Positions 1 to 11,870 are shown, counted from the stretch's first letter. The stretch is 64,000 nt of DNA from Areca catechu (GCA_021397845.1 CM038042.1:33738418-33802417), one strand, 5' to 3'. The notes: generated from the sequence alone by a model not told the origin. Numbers and translations are program-made.

Positions 1-753
1 AAAGTCCTTGGAGGCTTATAAAATATACTCCAAGCTCTCTTGTAAAGGATGATGATTGAATGAAAAAAGTGAGTTTCTTTCTTCCATTTGGTGTTATCAA
101 ATATCCTCTGAGAGGGAGTGGGTGAGAGGCCCTTAGCTACTTCAAGAAATATCATCTTCCATGCCAATAGCCATTAGCAAATCTTCTAGTCCATCCAAGC
201 ACTCCATTCCAACATCCAAGGTGCAAGAAAAGCCATTCCAAGAGGGCCGGCCAAGCTACTTCCACTCCATCAACTTCTTCTCAACTTCAACCATTATTTC
301 ATTAATATTCTACCTTTCAATCTCCTTCATAACTCTGATATAGTTTGTGTAGGATCCCTGGGATTTCCAGGTTCCAACGAAGAGGGTCTTCCAAGACAAG
401 AAATAGAGACAAGAAGTCCCAACAACTGAAGGAATCTCCTTGTCATCCAAGGGCTTCATCCTTGAGTGTAACCTTTCAATCATTGAGATGTTAATGTCTG
501 GTTACCCCTCTTTTAGTATTTTTTTCAGATCTGAAATATTAGATTAATTAGGCCCTATCTATGTGGTTTCTTAACCATGAAGATCCATTTCTCTCTTAAT
601 ATTATGAAGGTTCTCATTCAGGTCTAGTTTACATGCAAATCCCTTCATGATAGTTTCTATTATTTTACATGGAAAGTGCCTAGCTTACTTCATTTTTCAT
701 TTAATTGTTACTATCTCCTCTTCGATTGCATCTTTCCATTTAATCCCACATCA
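1..753 (+). mobile_element. Chromovirus LTR, 3' portion (solo or 3' LTR)
   Basis: This stretch is the reverse complement, with scattered differences, of 62355 to about 63110, the 3' LTR of the minus-strand chromovirus at the right end of the window. It ends in CCCACATCA at 745-753, matching TGATGTGGG at 62355. No tRNA primer site follows, so it is a 3' LTR or a solo LTR whose start lies left of the window. The LTR sense strand is +. An apparent 60-codon frame at 161-343 is shared with the other copy only because the LTR DNA is shared; no protein family is recognised. Confidence 0.8.
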
Positions 754-779
754 GAAGAGGATTTCTTAGATTAAATACC

Positions 780-1850
780 ATTCGCTCCTGGCAAGGCCAT
801 CCCTAGTGCCATTCCCGTCTTCTCATCCTCGTGTTGTTCCATGGGTTTGCTGCATCATGAAGCCAAACTTAGAACAGCTCGAGCGGGCAGCCAAGGGGAA
901 ACTAATGAGAGGCTTCTAGGTGAGGAGATCAGATCGAAGGTGGAGGTATGTGTTGGCGTTGCCGTGGGCCATGGTCGGGAGTGAGTAGTGATCCTATCTA
1001 GGTAGGTTTCCTTAGGGGGAAGAACCGATTTCTCCCGGGAAGACCACGCCAGTCGGGCCATCTGAGAGGTCGAGCCCACGGGATATCGATGGGGCTTCCT
1101 GTGTGTTGAAGGTGCTAAGCCTGCAGCTCTGGTGGTGGGAGAAAGAAGTCCGGTGGGGTGCAACACCCCTGTTACTTGAGCCGGGAGGCAGGAATCTGGG
1201 ATCCTTTTCCTACTATCCTCCTTGGGATACAACAGGTAGCCTTCGGTATGCGTGTTACCTGTCCATATTCATCAATTAAACTGACCTTGTATACTCCTTA
1301 TTCTGCAGATTTCTCATGACCTTTCTTGCTGGAGAAAGGTGCTCTGAATCCATCAGCTATAGTGAAGACCTCCAAAGCTAAATGGCCTTAGCCATAGCTG
1401 AAAAAGAGTCATTGAAAAGCTTCGGGCGGTTGCAAAAAAAAAAAGAGGAACAAGGTAGTTGCCTCGAACGACATCTTGAAAAGACATCTAGGTACTATTC
1501 AAGCACAGGCGACCGAAGTGGCAATCATTGCACAGGAGTGGAAGAGGAAGGTGGTTTCTCTTGAACTGATGCTGAGGGAGGTCCTACGGGATGTTGAGGA
1601 GCCGAAGTCTCATCTGGTCGAATTGAAGAGGAGGGTCGAGGAGCTGGAGACAAGCCTTTTCGCGGCCAACCAAAGGGCTGCGCAGGTCAAAGAAAGGTCT
1701 TCTGGGTTGTTGGGACTTGTAAAACTTCTCAGGACTTCAAAGATGAGGCAAGCAAAGTCACATCGAAGGGTACTCTTCGGGTTATGCGATTGTCAGGGTA
1801 AAATTAAGAAACTTTCCCCGACTTGGACTTCTCCTTGCTCGTCATTCTAG
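780..1850 (+). pseudogene. Antisense accessory ORF remnant a (coiled coil)
   Basis: This lies antisense to the Tat-like element. The clearest frame, 1476-1848, encodes a charged helical stretch rich in Glu, Lys, Leu and Val (for example VELKRRVEELETSLFAA) that looks like a coiled coil. Upstream (about 850-1300) the frame is broken by stops, and a splice-acceptor-like TATTCTGCAG sits near 1310. A poly-A-like signal follows at 2007. Known Tat elements often carry an antisense ORF between pol and the 3' LTR; function unknown. No catalytic motif is visible. It could be the 3' exon of a two-exon accessory gene. Confidence 0.5.
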
Positions 1851-2006
1851 AGAATAAATCTGAAACCTCAAGGTTTAGCCTGAAATGACATCGACCTTAC
1901 TCCTGTTTCGACTGCCGAAGAGGCTGATAAGAAGTAAACTTGCTATATTTTTTTTTTTTTAGCTATATGTAATGTCTTCCTTTTGGGTGGGGGTTTTCAT
2001 CCTTGA

Positions 2007-2012
2007 AATAAA
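2007..2012 (+). terminator. AATAAA poly-A-like signal after accessory ORF a
   Basis: An AATAAA hexamer about 155 bases after the stop of the coiled-coil frame, in T-rich DNA (poly-T at 1950-1961). Placement suits the 3' end of an antisense transcript. Hexamers are common in AT-rich DNA, so support is modest. Confidence 0.35.
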
Positions 2013-2603
2013 TGACTAATTCCTTTCAAACTAGTCTCTTTTGAGTTGATTCTTTTTGGTGTGGTTCCTTTCTGGTAGGTAAGCCAAAAAACTATTCAGT
2101 TCAAGGTTGATATCTTTGATTGGCTGAGGATGAATTTCGAAATAGGATCAGAATGCCGCAGTGAATTTCCAGTCCTTTGGGCCGGGAACAACCTTGATTA
2201 GGCTGATGTTAATTACCCATCATAATTGTTCTTTCTGCCTTGGAAGGGACGTGGCAGACAGGTGTCACTCTCCCACTGGCTACTGGTTGATGAACATTGA
2301 GTATATTTTTCGTTGCCCGTGTTGAGTGCATGGATATTTGAATGGTCGCATCCCTGCGCGTCCTGGGTGCCACCAGATTTTCCCTTTTCAAGAAACTATC
2401 ATTAATGTTGTAACCATCCAAGGGAGATCATTCTGGATTCAAAGCACCGATGGTCTTTATTCTCGAGAGTAGTTATTGATGATCGTTCCATTCCAGAGCG
2501 GTCACCTGGGTTTTAAGGTATCGCATCTACACGTGGCACCCCTGGCATGTCCGGGGAAATGTGTGGAGTAGTTCTCTATGGCCATCCATGGGTGGAGGAT
2601 TCC

Positions 2604-2611
2604 TTTAAATA
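2604..2611 (+). promoter_or_regulatory. TATA-like box for antisense accessory ORF b
   Basis: TTTAAATA lies about 87 bases before the ATG at 2698, with a pyrimidine-rich leader between. This suggests that the antisense accessory ORF has its own plus-strand promoter inside the minus-strand retrotransposon. Inference from position only. Confidence 0.4.
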
Positions 2612-2697
2612 GGACCCTGCTCTTCCCTTTCATAGGCCATCAAAATTTCAAACTCCCACTTTGAAAGTTGCCCTTCTTCTCTTAGCATGTCACCAAG

Positions 2698-3282
2698 ATG
2701 AAATTTAACATTTTTGATCTTTAGAAGGTGGCTAAGAAGAGGGTCTCTAGTGCCCGGGCGGAGGGCGAGCCCAGTTCAAAGGCTCCCCAGAGGACTGACG
2801 GTGATGACCCGCAGGAGGTCATTGCTCTCCTGGAGAGGAAGGTTCGGGCCTTGGAGGTCTGTCTGGAGGAGGCTAGGGCTTGAGTCGAGGCAGCCACTGC
2901 AGAGGCAGAGGAAGCCAGGAAGAAGGCGGTGGAGGCCATCTCAGATTTCATGGCATCTTCTGCCTATAAGGACAAGGTCGCCGAGGCGGTTCTGGACTCT
3001 TACCACCAGGGGTCCAAGAGCACCGGGACAAGGCTTTTAGATTCTATAATTTAAAGGACCTGAAAAATTAGGCCTTCTGTCCCCTTCCCCGGACATGAAT
3101 TTGACTCTGACTTCGAGGAGGAGTCGGAGTCTAAATCAGAAGGAAACTCTGGAGCATCCCCATCCTCCTTCCAGGACTTTGACACCCCCACCGGCATGGG
3201 AAAGGGCGGTGGGCGGTCTCTAAATCTACTTTCCCATTATCTGCACTGTTCTCTTCTTTTCTCTTCTTCTTTTTTTTTTTGT
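2698..3282 (+). pseudogene. Antisense accessory ORF b (coiled coil, acidic C-terminus)
   Basis: The frame opening at ATG 2698 gives MKFNIFDL then a stop, followed by KVAKKRVSSARAEGEPSSK and an Ala/Glu/Arg-rich coiled coil (about 2810-2950, one internal TGA), ending after a frame change in an acidic Ser/Glu tail (DSDFEEESESKSEGNSG, about 3100-3150). It is antisense to the Tat-like element and lies between pol and the 3' end. Similar coiled-coil accessory proteins occur in plant Gypsy elements. It is disabled by at least two stops and a frameshift. Confidence 0.5.
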
Positions 3283-3539
3283 AGTTTTTGTAGTCTTCGA
3301 AAGACTTAATGAAGAAAGTAACTTTCTTTCCCTTTCTTCTCTTTTTGTGAATGATCTATGAATGGTGTACCTTAGGACACTACCAAGTGTAGGTTTTAGG
3401 GCCATTAGAGATTTGCCGATGGGATGGAATCGATTGATCCATCTCATCAAACATTTTTGAATGACAGGGTGAGTGATGCAGGTTCACTTCGGCATGTATT
3501 TGGATTTAATATAGAATATAGGGCATTTGAGACATTCCT

Positions 3540-3850
3540 ATGCATCCCTGTCATAGTTAAGGTAGGCTGTTCAGGCCCGTCCAGGCGCATCTTCAGATTT
3601 ACCGTAGGGTAGGTTATATGAACCTCCCTATGCCTTCTTTAGTATAAGGTAGGCTGATTAGACCTGCCCCGAGTATCTTCAGATTTACCGTAGGGTAGGT
3701 TATATGAACCTTCCCTACGCCTTCTTTAGTATAAGGTAGGCTAATTAGGCCTTCCCGATGCATCTTCAGATTTACCGTAGGGTAGGTTATATGAACCATC
3801 CCTGCACCTTTGATCGTTGGCAGCCTGATTGGGCCGTCCATTGTGCTCGT
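3540..3850. repeat. 86-87 bp tandem repeat in the Tat-like 3' region
   Basis: The block CTTCAGATTTACCGTAGGGT recurs at 3591, 3677 and 3764, spacing 86 and 87 bases, with partial units on each side. Units also share GGTAGGTTATATGAACC and GGTAGGCTGATTAG-like segments. It sits just past the integrase end, where Tat-group elements commonly hold tandem repeats. Any reading frame across it is a by-product of the period. Confidence 0.9.
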
Positions 3851-3998
3851 CGGGCATACCGATAAGGTGAGTGGATCAGACTCGCCTTTGCACCGTTAGC
3901 CGATTCTTTCGATCGGGCCATTGAAACCGTTGTCATCCTGCTGGTGCAACAGGCTATTTAAAGTTGAATAGATTTTCACAAAAGACTCTAGGATTTGT

Positions 3999-5140
3999 TT
4001 ATTGATAGTACTTCCGAAGATTTTGTACATTCAAAGGCCGGGATAGGACTTTACCATCTAGGGTCTTGAGTCGATACATCCCTGGATGTATGACTTCTTC
4101 GACTTGGTATGGTCCTTCCCAATTGGAAGAAAGCTTGCCTTGCTCTGTCAGCCTGGATACTTCAGTTCTTCGCAGCACCATGTCTCCGTGAGGAGAATCT
4201 ACTCCTTTACTTTGGAGTTATAAATTTAATGATTTTTTGTTGATATGTTGCCATTTTCATTTAGGCTTGGAGCCTGGCACTCGGTAATAGATCTAAGTCG
4301 ATTCTTCTATGATCGGAGTTCTCAGGCTCTTTGTACTTGTCGATTCTTAGAGATTGGAGAGAGACTTTGATGGGGAGGACTGCTTCGGTACCGAATGCTA
4401 GGTTGAACGGAGACTCACTAGTGGCCGTTCTCGGAGTCATCCTATATGCCCAGAGAATGGAGGTCAGCTCTTCTGTCCAAAGTCCTTTGGCAGTGTTCAA
4501 CCTCATCTTCAAGCCATGGAGAATGGTCTGATAGTCACTTCGGCTTCTTCATTGGACTATACATGGGTGATGGAGGTCAGCCTATGTTGCACATGATACG
4601 AGCAGAAGTCTTTAAACTTTGGATTATCGAATTGCCTCCCATTGTCGGTGATAATGTATGTGAAATTCTGAACCAAAATATCATGGAATTCCTGACAAAA
4701 TTCTCGACCTTTCCCTCTGTGATGTGAGCCAGTGGTTTGGCCTCGACCCACTTAGTAAAGTAATTGATTGCCACAAGGAGGAACTTCCTTTAACCAAATG
4801 TCGGTGGAAATGGGCCAAGGATATCCATGCCCCATTGGACAAAGGGCCAAGGTACCGTCAGCTAGGTCAGATGACTCATTGGCTATCTTTGTATATTGGC
4901 ATATCTTTAGCATTGATCACATTTCATGCAAAGTCAGCTGAATCTTTCTGAATAGAGGGCCAATAGTATCCCTGGCATATTATTTTGTACACCAAAGACC
5001 TTCCTCCCAGGTGGTCACCACATATTCCTTCATGGACTTCCCTCAAAGCGTAGTCAGCGTTTGATGGTCCCAAGCATTCAGTAGAGGCTGAGAGAATGCT
5101 CTTTTGTAGAGAGTCCCGTCTAAGATGACATATTGGGATG
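3999..5140 (-). pseudogene. Gypsy integrase (zinc-binding, core and C-terminal parts), broken
   Basis: On the minus strand: DGTLYKR near 5125 (N-terminal zinc-binding region), core with FTKWVEAKPLAHITEGK near 4750 and TDNGRQFDNPKFKDFC near 4630, then TPRTATSESPFNLAFGTEA near 4420, and a C-terminal GPY-like block GKLSSNWEGPYQVEEV ending LRKYYQ and a stop at 3999. The enzyme joins retrotransposon cDNA to host DNA in the nucleus. Frame changes occur near 4550, 4260 and 4800. No chromodomain follows, unlike the chromoviruses further right. Confidence 0.9.
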
Positions 5141-5289
5141 CCATCCAGCAGATCTTTTTAGCTTCTACTTTGTCTTCGGTAGCATGCCCTCATTTAAAAA
5201 CTTGAGGATGGGATCCATCCAACTAGGTCAGTCTCGATTTGGTGCACCTCCAAAGTTTCTTCAACTATACTTGGAATTTCGGGTGTTCG

Positions 5290-6144
5290 ATGAAGGTGTA
5301 ACCAAGGGACTCCGGAGTGGTGGTGACAAGTCTAGACAATGCATCCGTCCAAGAGCTCTCCGATCGAGGAACATGAATGATTTTAAAAAACTCCAGTTAA
5401 GAAGATAGGGCATGTACCTTCTCCAGGTAATGTATCATGGTGGGATCTCTAGCTTCAAATTCTCCCTTGACCTGGTTTACCACCAATTGGGAGTCTGAAA
5501 AGGCCTAGAGTCTCTGAACCCCTAAGCTATTGGCGATTCGAAGTCCTGCAAGTAGGGCTTCGTATTCATCTTGGTTGTTCGAGGCACGGAAGGAAATCAG
5601 AGTGCATACTCCATTGTGTGCCCATCTGGTTCAGCCAGTATGAGGCCTACTCTACATCCAGCAGAGTTGAGGCCCCATCTACATGGAGTACCCAAACAGA
5701 CTCCATATTCTTCGGAGTGTCTCCTTCATCTTGGGCGGACACACTTGTCTTCGGACTTCATGTGCACTCCACCAAGAAGTCGGATCGACGCACCTGGGCT
5801 TTCATAGCCGATCGTGGCTGAAAACTGATGTCGAACTCACTTAGCTTCACAGCCCATTTGGCTATTCATCCTGAAGTATTAGGGCATTGGAGAACGGCCT
5901 AAGAGGCTGATCAGCCAGCACCACGATGGCATGGCCATGGAAGTAAGCCGTAGCCGCTTTGCCATTATTATTAGAAAGTAAATCAGCTTCTGCATTTTTG
6001 AATATCTTATTTTAGCATCATGCAGAACTTTGCTGATGTAGTAGATTGGCTTGTGGGAGCCATCTTCTTCTCTTCGGACAAGGACTGAACTGACCGCTTC
6101 GTCCGAAGCGGAAAGGTATAAGTAAAGTACTCCCCCTCTTAGAT
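5290..6144 (-). pseudogene. Gypsy RNase H region (two RNase H-like blocks), broken
   Basis: Minus-strand reading gives SASDEAVSSVLVREEDGSHKP (about 6110-6050), the connection-type RNase H after RT, then a second block with NNQDEYEALLAGLRIANS and FSDSQLVVNQVKGEFEARD (about 5580-5440) and SSWTDALSRLVTT near 5340. The second block resembles the extra plant-type RNase H (RVT_3) found in Tat-lineage elements, which supports that assignment. Role: removal of the RNA template during reverse transcription. Several stops. Confidence 0.8.
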
Positions 6145-6965
6145 TTAGAGAGCAAAGGTGGGGGTCTCCAAGTACTTTTTCAGTTCTTCAAAAGCAGCAT
6201 GACAGTCTTCGATCCATTTGAACCCCCGAGATTGTCGAAGTACTTTGAAGAAAGGGAGGCATTTCTCGGTTGACCGAGAGATGAATCTTCTTAAGAAAGC
6301 AATTCTTCCTGTCAACTGCTGTACTTCCTTCTTATAAGATGGATGCCTCATATCTTTAAGGGCTTAGATTTTCTTAGGGTTTTCTTCAATCCACCGTTTG
6401 GTAACGAGGAACCCCAAGAACTTGCCCGAAGTTACCTTGAAGGCACATTTTGTTGGATTTAACTTCATGGTGGTGTCACAAGGCACCAAATGATCTTCGA
6501 GGTCCTTAATGTGATTTTTCTCAAAAGGCTCTTGATGATCATGTCATCGACATAGGCTTTCATATTTCTCCCAATTGATCCTTGAAACACCTTGTTGATC
6601 AATCTTTGGAATGTCGCCCTGATATTTTGAGCCCAAACGGCATCATTTTATAGCAATATAGACCTTTGTCTTTGACGAAGGCTATTCTTCTCCTCATCCT
6701 AGGGTTAATTCAAATTTGATTATATCCTGAGAAAGCATCCATGAAGCTTAATAGCTGGTGATTGGCGGTGGCATCGACCATTGGTCAATCTTAGAGAGAG
6801 GGAAGCTATCTTTTGGGCAGGCCTTGTTGAGGTCTAAGTAATCAATGCAGATCCTTCACTTATCGTTAGCCTTCTTCACATTACCATATTGGCCAACCAT
6901 TCAGGATAATGAGCTTCTCGAATGAATCCTGCCTAAGGAGCTTGCTCACTTCTTCATCTATTGCC
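6145..6965 (-). pseudogene. Gypsy reverse transcriptase, broken
   Basis: Minus strand: FMDAFSGYNQI (motif A, near 6740), MPFGLK (near 6640), and KAYVDDMII with an intact YVDD catalytic motif near 6545, then KLNPTKCAFKVTSGKFLGFL and MRHPSYKKEVQQLTGRIAF down to 6145. Copies element RNA to DNA. The catalytic residues survive locally but the frame has several stops and shifts (for example before 6960 and near 6830). Confidence 0.9.
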
Positions 6966-7379
6966 TTCTATCTTTCGGGGCGAAGCTCCTCTTCTTTTGC
7001 CTGACCGACTTATAATCAGGGATGACTTCCAGTCGATGAGTAATCAGTTCGGCTGGAATCCCTGGCATGTCTGAAGCCAACCAGGCAAAGACGTCAGCAT
7101 TGATCCTGAGGAAACAGATCAGCTCCGCTTGGTTTCATCGTCAAGCATGCTTTTCATCTGCATGACCTTGATGGGGTCCTCTTCAGTCAATGGCACTGGG
7201 ATGGTTTTCTCCATGGGTTCACCAGAGTCTACAGTAGGATATCTTGAATCTAACTGATCCACAGTTGTAGGATTGTTGGAGTGCTTGTCTTGAATCATCA
7301 ATCACTGTCGTACCTTTCTCTGATCTCCTTTGGCTTCTTCGATGCCATTCCTGGTGGGAAAGCATACCAAGAGGTAGTA

Positions 7380-7800
7380 AGTCGACACTATATCCCGGAA
7401 TTTGTTTAGGACGGGCCGTCCCAAGATCACGTTATAGGCCGAAGAGGTTTGGACTATCGTGAAGTTGATTGGGTTCTTCTGTCAGGGTTCGATGCTGAGG
7501 GTTACAGGTAGTATTATTTCTCCCTCAACATCAACCTGGTTGCCTCCAAATCCAGTAAGTGGTATAGGAGATCTTTGTAATTGTTTCTAGGTAGGCACAT
7601 CCAAGAGAATGCATCATAGAGAAAGACATTGACTGAGCTTCCATATCAACCAAGATTCATTTTCCATCATAATTGGCCACGACGGTCGAAATTATAATAG
7701 GATCATCATGCGGGAGTCGAACCTCCATGAGGTCATCATTAGAGAAGAGAATAGCATTGTTGTCCTTGAGCGCTTTAGGGCACCATCTTCGACTCTTTTC
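7380..7800 (-). pseudogene. Gypsy aspartic protease region, degenerate
   Basis: Minus strand: PHDDPIIISTVVANYDGK near 7700, the usual lead-in to a Tat-type protease, followed by ILVDMEAQSM where family members have a D-G-S-S active site; the Gly-Ser-Ser part is lost. Downstream frames are broken. A linker with EDPIKVMQMKSMLDDETK at 7119-7301 joins it to the RT. Confidence 0.65.
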
Positions 7801-8910
7801 CAATTGGTAGGTCGGTGTATCATCCCCATATCTCTGTTGGTGGGCCTCTGGTTTGGCAGTTCAGCCTTTTCAGGGGCCCTCTAGGGAACTGTAGCTTCTG
7901 ACCGAGGTCCTTGGTGACCAAAATATCATCCCAGATAATCTCTCTGATAAGATCCTCTATAGCATCTCTCAGCTGGATGCATTCTTCAGTGTTATGGACA
8001 TGGTCCCAGTGGAATCGACAGTATTTGTTCCTATTCCTTGCAGAAGAGGATGCCTTCATGGGACATGGCCATTGGAGATAGTTTTCTTTTTCTATCTCCA
8101 AGGAGGATCTTTCTCGAGGAAGGTTGAGGGGGGTGTAGGAGTCGAATCTCCTGCCGGATGCTCTAAGCCTGGGACTCCATCGTCGATCGATATATTTGTT
8201 ATTATTGTTGTTGTTGGGAGTAGGGGGGCCTTATCCTTGCTGTTCTTCTTCTTTGAAGGGGGGCTTCCCTTTAGCTAACCGCTAGTTCGTCGCTTGCTCT
8301 TTGGCGTCGGCATATTTCTGAGCTTCGATAGGAGCTCGATGTAGCTTTTAGGGAACTTCTTGTCCCGGAAAAAGGTGAGCCTAGATGTACGAAATCCTTT
8401 TTTAATGCAGACATGGCCACGTGCTCATTGAGATCGGGGATCTCGAGCGTGGCTGATTAAACTGGAGATGTAATCTCGCAAACTTTCTTCTTCATTCTAG
8501 TGAAGGAAGAATAGCTTATCCGTAGTGCCGGGGGTCTTATGGTAGGTCCTGAAATGTAAGACAAATTATTTTTATGCTGGGAAAAAGAATCAATGGTACC
8601 TGGGCGTATGCTCAAGTACCACAATCCGAGTAGCTTTCCCCTTCAAGATGCCGAGAATGCGAGCGGTACATCACATCCGAAGCCTCTCGGATCATCATGT
8701 GGGCTTTGAAACTACCCAAGTGATTAAAAGGATTGGCGGGTTTGCCCGTCGTAGGGCTCATTTGGGATACCCAAGTGCCCAGGAACAACTTCGGGCCATA
8801 ATATTGTCGTGTGAGGAGGGCACAGTTCACATTCCACTAGATCATTGTGTCCCTTCATTCCCGAACTTCGCATCTCCATTCGAGGGCTTTGAACTTCCCA
8901 TTAATTGGGG
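7801..8910 (-). pseudogene. Gypsy gag, broken
   Basis: Minus strand: ANPFNHLGSFKAHMMIREAS (about 8740) and, after stops, FRTYHKT, EEESLRDYISSLISHARD (about 8550-8440) of the capsid-like Retrotrans_gag domain, then NKYCRFHWDHVHNTEECIQL (about 8020-7960), the C-terminal spacer block before protease in Tat-type gags. Structural particle protein. Several frameshifts. Confidence 0.8.
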
Positions 8911-9558
8911 AGAACTTGCTTCGGTGGGTTCCCCACAGGAGTGGAGTCTTCAGTGGAGGGAGAGGGAGTCTGTCTAGACCTTTTTTCCTTTCGTAGCGAA
9001 TCAGTAGGCCCATGTTTCTCAAACTTCAACCCTCAGGAGAGGGTCGAGGATAGAGGGAAAGATGAGTAGACTCTCCCCGAGGGGCTCTCTTCCTCCAGGA
9101 TCGAGAGCTGTGTCTGGAGGTGGCTGGCGGATGCCCCCTGGAAGGCTTTATCTTAGAATCCTGACTATGGCCGTAAGGCATTTACATGGTTTAGGAGAGT
9201 TTTGAACTGCTGCTGTCCCACAACAAGTGTGGGAGGTAGAATATCATTCCCCACCGGAGGTTTACCCCTTTGGGAAGGAAGACTTCACTTACCGAGGCAT
9301 TTGAGTCTTTCTTCTTGCTATCAAGAACTTCTTACCTTCCCCTTTCTCAAGGAGGGGAGCTTAATAATGGATTTTAGACATGTCTCCCCTTCTTGGCACA
9401 CCAATCTATTGGCGTAGATTCCCTTTTCCAACCGGACGAAGCTACGGATCACAGGTTGGCTCCCTGGTTTGCCTACAAAATAAATTCCTGGCCGAAGTTG
9501 CTTCGGCGGGGGACACTCCGATGCCTAAGTCAGAGGTGGGCTCCTAAGATGCATATTG
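8911..9558 (-). other. Leader and possible 5' LTR end of the Tat-like element
   Basis: No conserved coding sequence on either strand. It lies upstream of gag on the minus strand. A minus-strand TGGTGTGCCAAGAAGG near 9390-9405 could be a primer site but I do not recognise the tRNA. Short frames here look like chance. Confidence 0.4.
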
Positions 9559-10911
9559 CTTTGAAAATATTTCAATTGATTAATTAATCAAGCTTAAACT
9601 AATAGTCATTTGTTTTAATCATGAATTTTTTATGTCGATGGATTTCATGCTCTCATGATTAACTTGTGATTATTAGACTTTTACTTGATTTTGATTAATA
9701 GTTTTTAAATCATTCAAGTAAACTGTTGCTTTATGTGTTTTCATTTTTTGACATCTATGCTTTAGTTAGAAATGATTTGAAATAAGTATAGAACTGATAG
9801 TTAAGGATTACATTTAAGAATAAGGTATGCATATTGATAAACCCTTAATCCAGTAGTTAGACTTGCTATCGAATTACTTTTAGCATTTGTATGGATTCAA
9901 ATCATTTTAAATGAATTCAAAATCATACTAAAAATTTTTAAATGTTCAATGCTTTGTATTTTAAAAATCATGAATATCTTGAAAATTTTAAATCTTTGAT
10001 TTCAAACTTAGAATCTATGTTCATATCTCAAAAATTATCTGAAATTATGATGGATGTGCTTTCATGTTTTATTTCTCAATGAATGCATATTTTAAGGTTG
10101 AATAACATTTAGGGGAGCATTCAAAGATTTGTTATCATGCTTTAAATATTTTCTTGATATCATGCTTTACTTGCTCTAATACTCCTTCTCCTTATTTTCA
10201 AATCTAATCCTTTGAGGGAAGTTATATTCAAGTGGTATCATATTCAATTGGTATCAAATTTATTTTTAAATAATTTCTAGTAACTGCTTTGGATTTGGTT
10301 AGTCACCATGGCCGTCTGGTCATAGAAGATAGTAGGGTTTAAGACTCTCTCTTCCCATTCAATGGAATCTCTTATGACATGTTGGGATGTCGCTGTGGCC
10401 TTATCCCATGAACAAGTAAGGTGAACGGATATATACCTTTAGTCATTTCTTGCATGTGCTTATCATTTTGTGGTATCATGGTTAATCTATATCATATTTC
10501 AAGTGGTATCACGTTTAATTGATTTCATGTATTGATTTTGATGATCTACTTTCTATTCTTTCCACCTTATTCCTATTTTGTATTACCTTTCATCCTTTTT
10601 CATGATATCAAAAAGGGAAAAAAAATGTTAAATATGAAAAGAAAAAGATATGATAAACATGAAAAATTATATGAGAAATGAAAGAAAGTACAAAAGGGGG
10701 AGAAGAAAGCAAATATTATAATTTTAAGGAAAGAATTAGTAAGAGGAAGAAAATTTGAAAATTTGCATATTTTGAAAAATTTTTGAAGAATTTTTTTTTG
10801 ATCATATTTTGAGGGGGCTTGGTGCTTATTGATTTTGAGCTTACATGTTTATCTTATTGTTAATCTTTTTAAGCTTACCCTATTCATATACTTAAAGATT
10901 TTGTCATCATC

Positions 10912-10922
10912 AAAAGGGGAGA
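10912..10922 (+). other. Polypurine tract of the Sirevirus fragment
   Basis: AAAAGGGGAGA directly before the LTR start TGTTGACTC; primes plus-strand DNA in retrotransposons. Same position and form as at 37962 and 43934. Confidence 0.8.
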
Positions 10923-11169
10923 TTGTTGACTCTAGTCTTGATTTTGATGATTGACAAAATATTTAAGTATATATAAGTACTATTGTATTTTAATGTGTTT
11001 ATCAGATCTTAGTACTCATCCATGTTGAATAAAGAAATGCTTATATTTCAGTTGAAAATGTCCTTAAATTAATAGAAAATCAAGTATAAGGACTTTGGAA
11101 TTTATAAGAAAGAACTTGAAGTGCTCAAAGGTTGATTTTGCTCAAGATTTAGCAAGTTTTAGCAATGGC

Positions 11170-11440
11170 ACAAGCACGTGTCGACACATGAAAATGAAGT
11201 GTTGACACCTGAAAAAAAGAAGTGTCGACACTTGCAAATGAAGTGTCAACTCAAGGCCTGAGATTTTCGAAAATACAGAACTATGCCATCTGGAGGTTTT
11301 TTGTCTCAAGTATCGACTCACAGGAATGAAGTGTCGACACTTGAAGATGAAGTGTCGACACCTGGAAGATGAAGTGTCGACACCTATAGGTGAAGTGTCG
11401 ATACCTGGAGGTGAAGTGTCGATACTTGGACTGTAATGGC
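11170..11440. repeat. GTCGAC palindrome array (AAGTGTCGACACTT type) in LTR U3
   Basis: About ten copies of a degenerate 14-bp palindrome, consensus AAGTGTCGACACTT, at irregular spacing of roughly 15-50 bases, upstream of the TATA box. Most departures are C to T or G to A (TCGATA, TCAACT). The same array occurs in the LTRs at 28524 and 37976. Confidence 0.9.
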
Positions 11441-11535
11441 TAGTTTTCTGGGCTATAGAACTTCTCCAACATGCTTTCAAATGGCTATATTTTCATCCCC
11501 AACGATCATAAATGGTCATCTATGATTTGGAGGAC

Positions 11536-11543
11536 TATATAAA
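11536..11543 (+). promoter_or_regulatory. TATA box of the Sirevirus LTR
   Basis: TATATAAA about 95 bases after the palindrome array, in the position expected for the U3/R start of transcription. Confidence 0.55.
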
Positions 11544-11870
11544 CATCAAAAATTAAATGGGGATGTAATCCTTTGGTGAGATTTTTGAATATTCTTCAAG
11601 GATTCAAGAGTTGAATGGTTCAAGCCTTCAAGCTTCCAAGTTTCAAAGAGAACATCCAAAGTTTACATCCTCGAGTATCAATCAAAGGCTTCAACAACTT
11701 GAAGACAAGATCTTCATCAACTTTCAAAGGACTTCAAGAGATATTTCATTTATTTAGAAAGCTTTAATGTTTTCTTTCATATTTGTTCTTACATTGTTTT
11801 ACTTGAGATTTTTGGTGAGCCTTGAAAACCAAGGAGGTTTTTGGTAAGCCTTGGAAAATCAAAGTGGTTG

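Noticed and set aside
3614..3841. 75-codon minus-strand frame with repeated protein motifs
   Set aside because: The repeats follow the 86-bp DNA tandem repeat; no start context or family.
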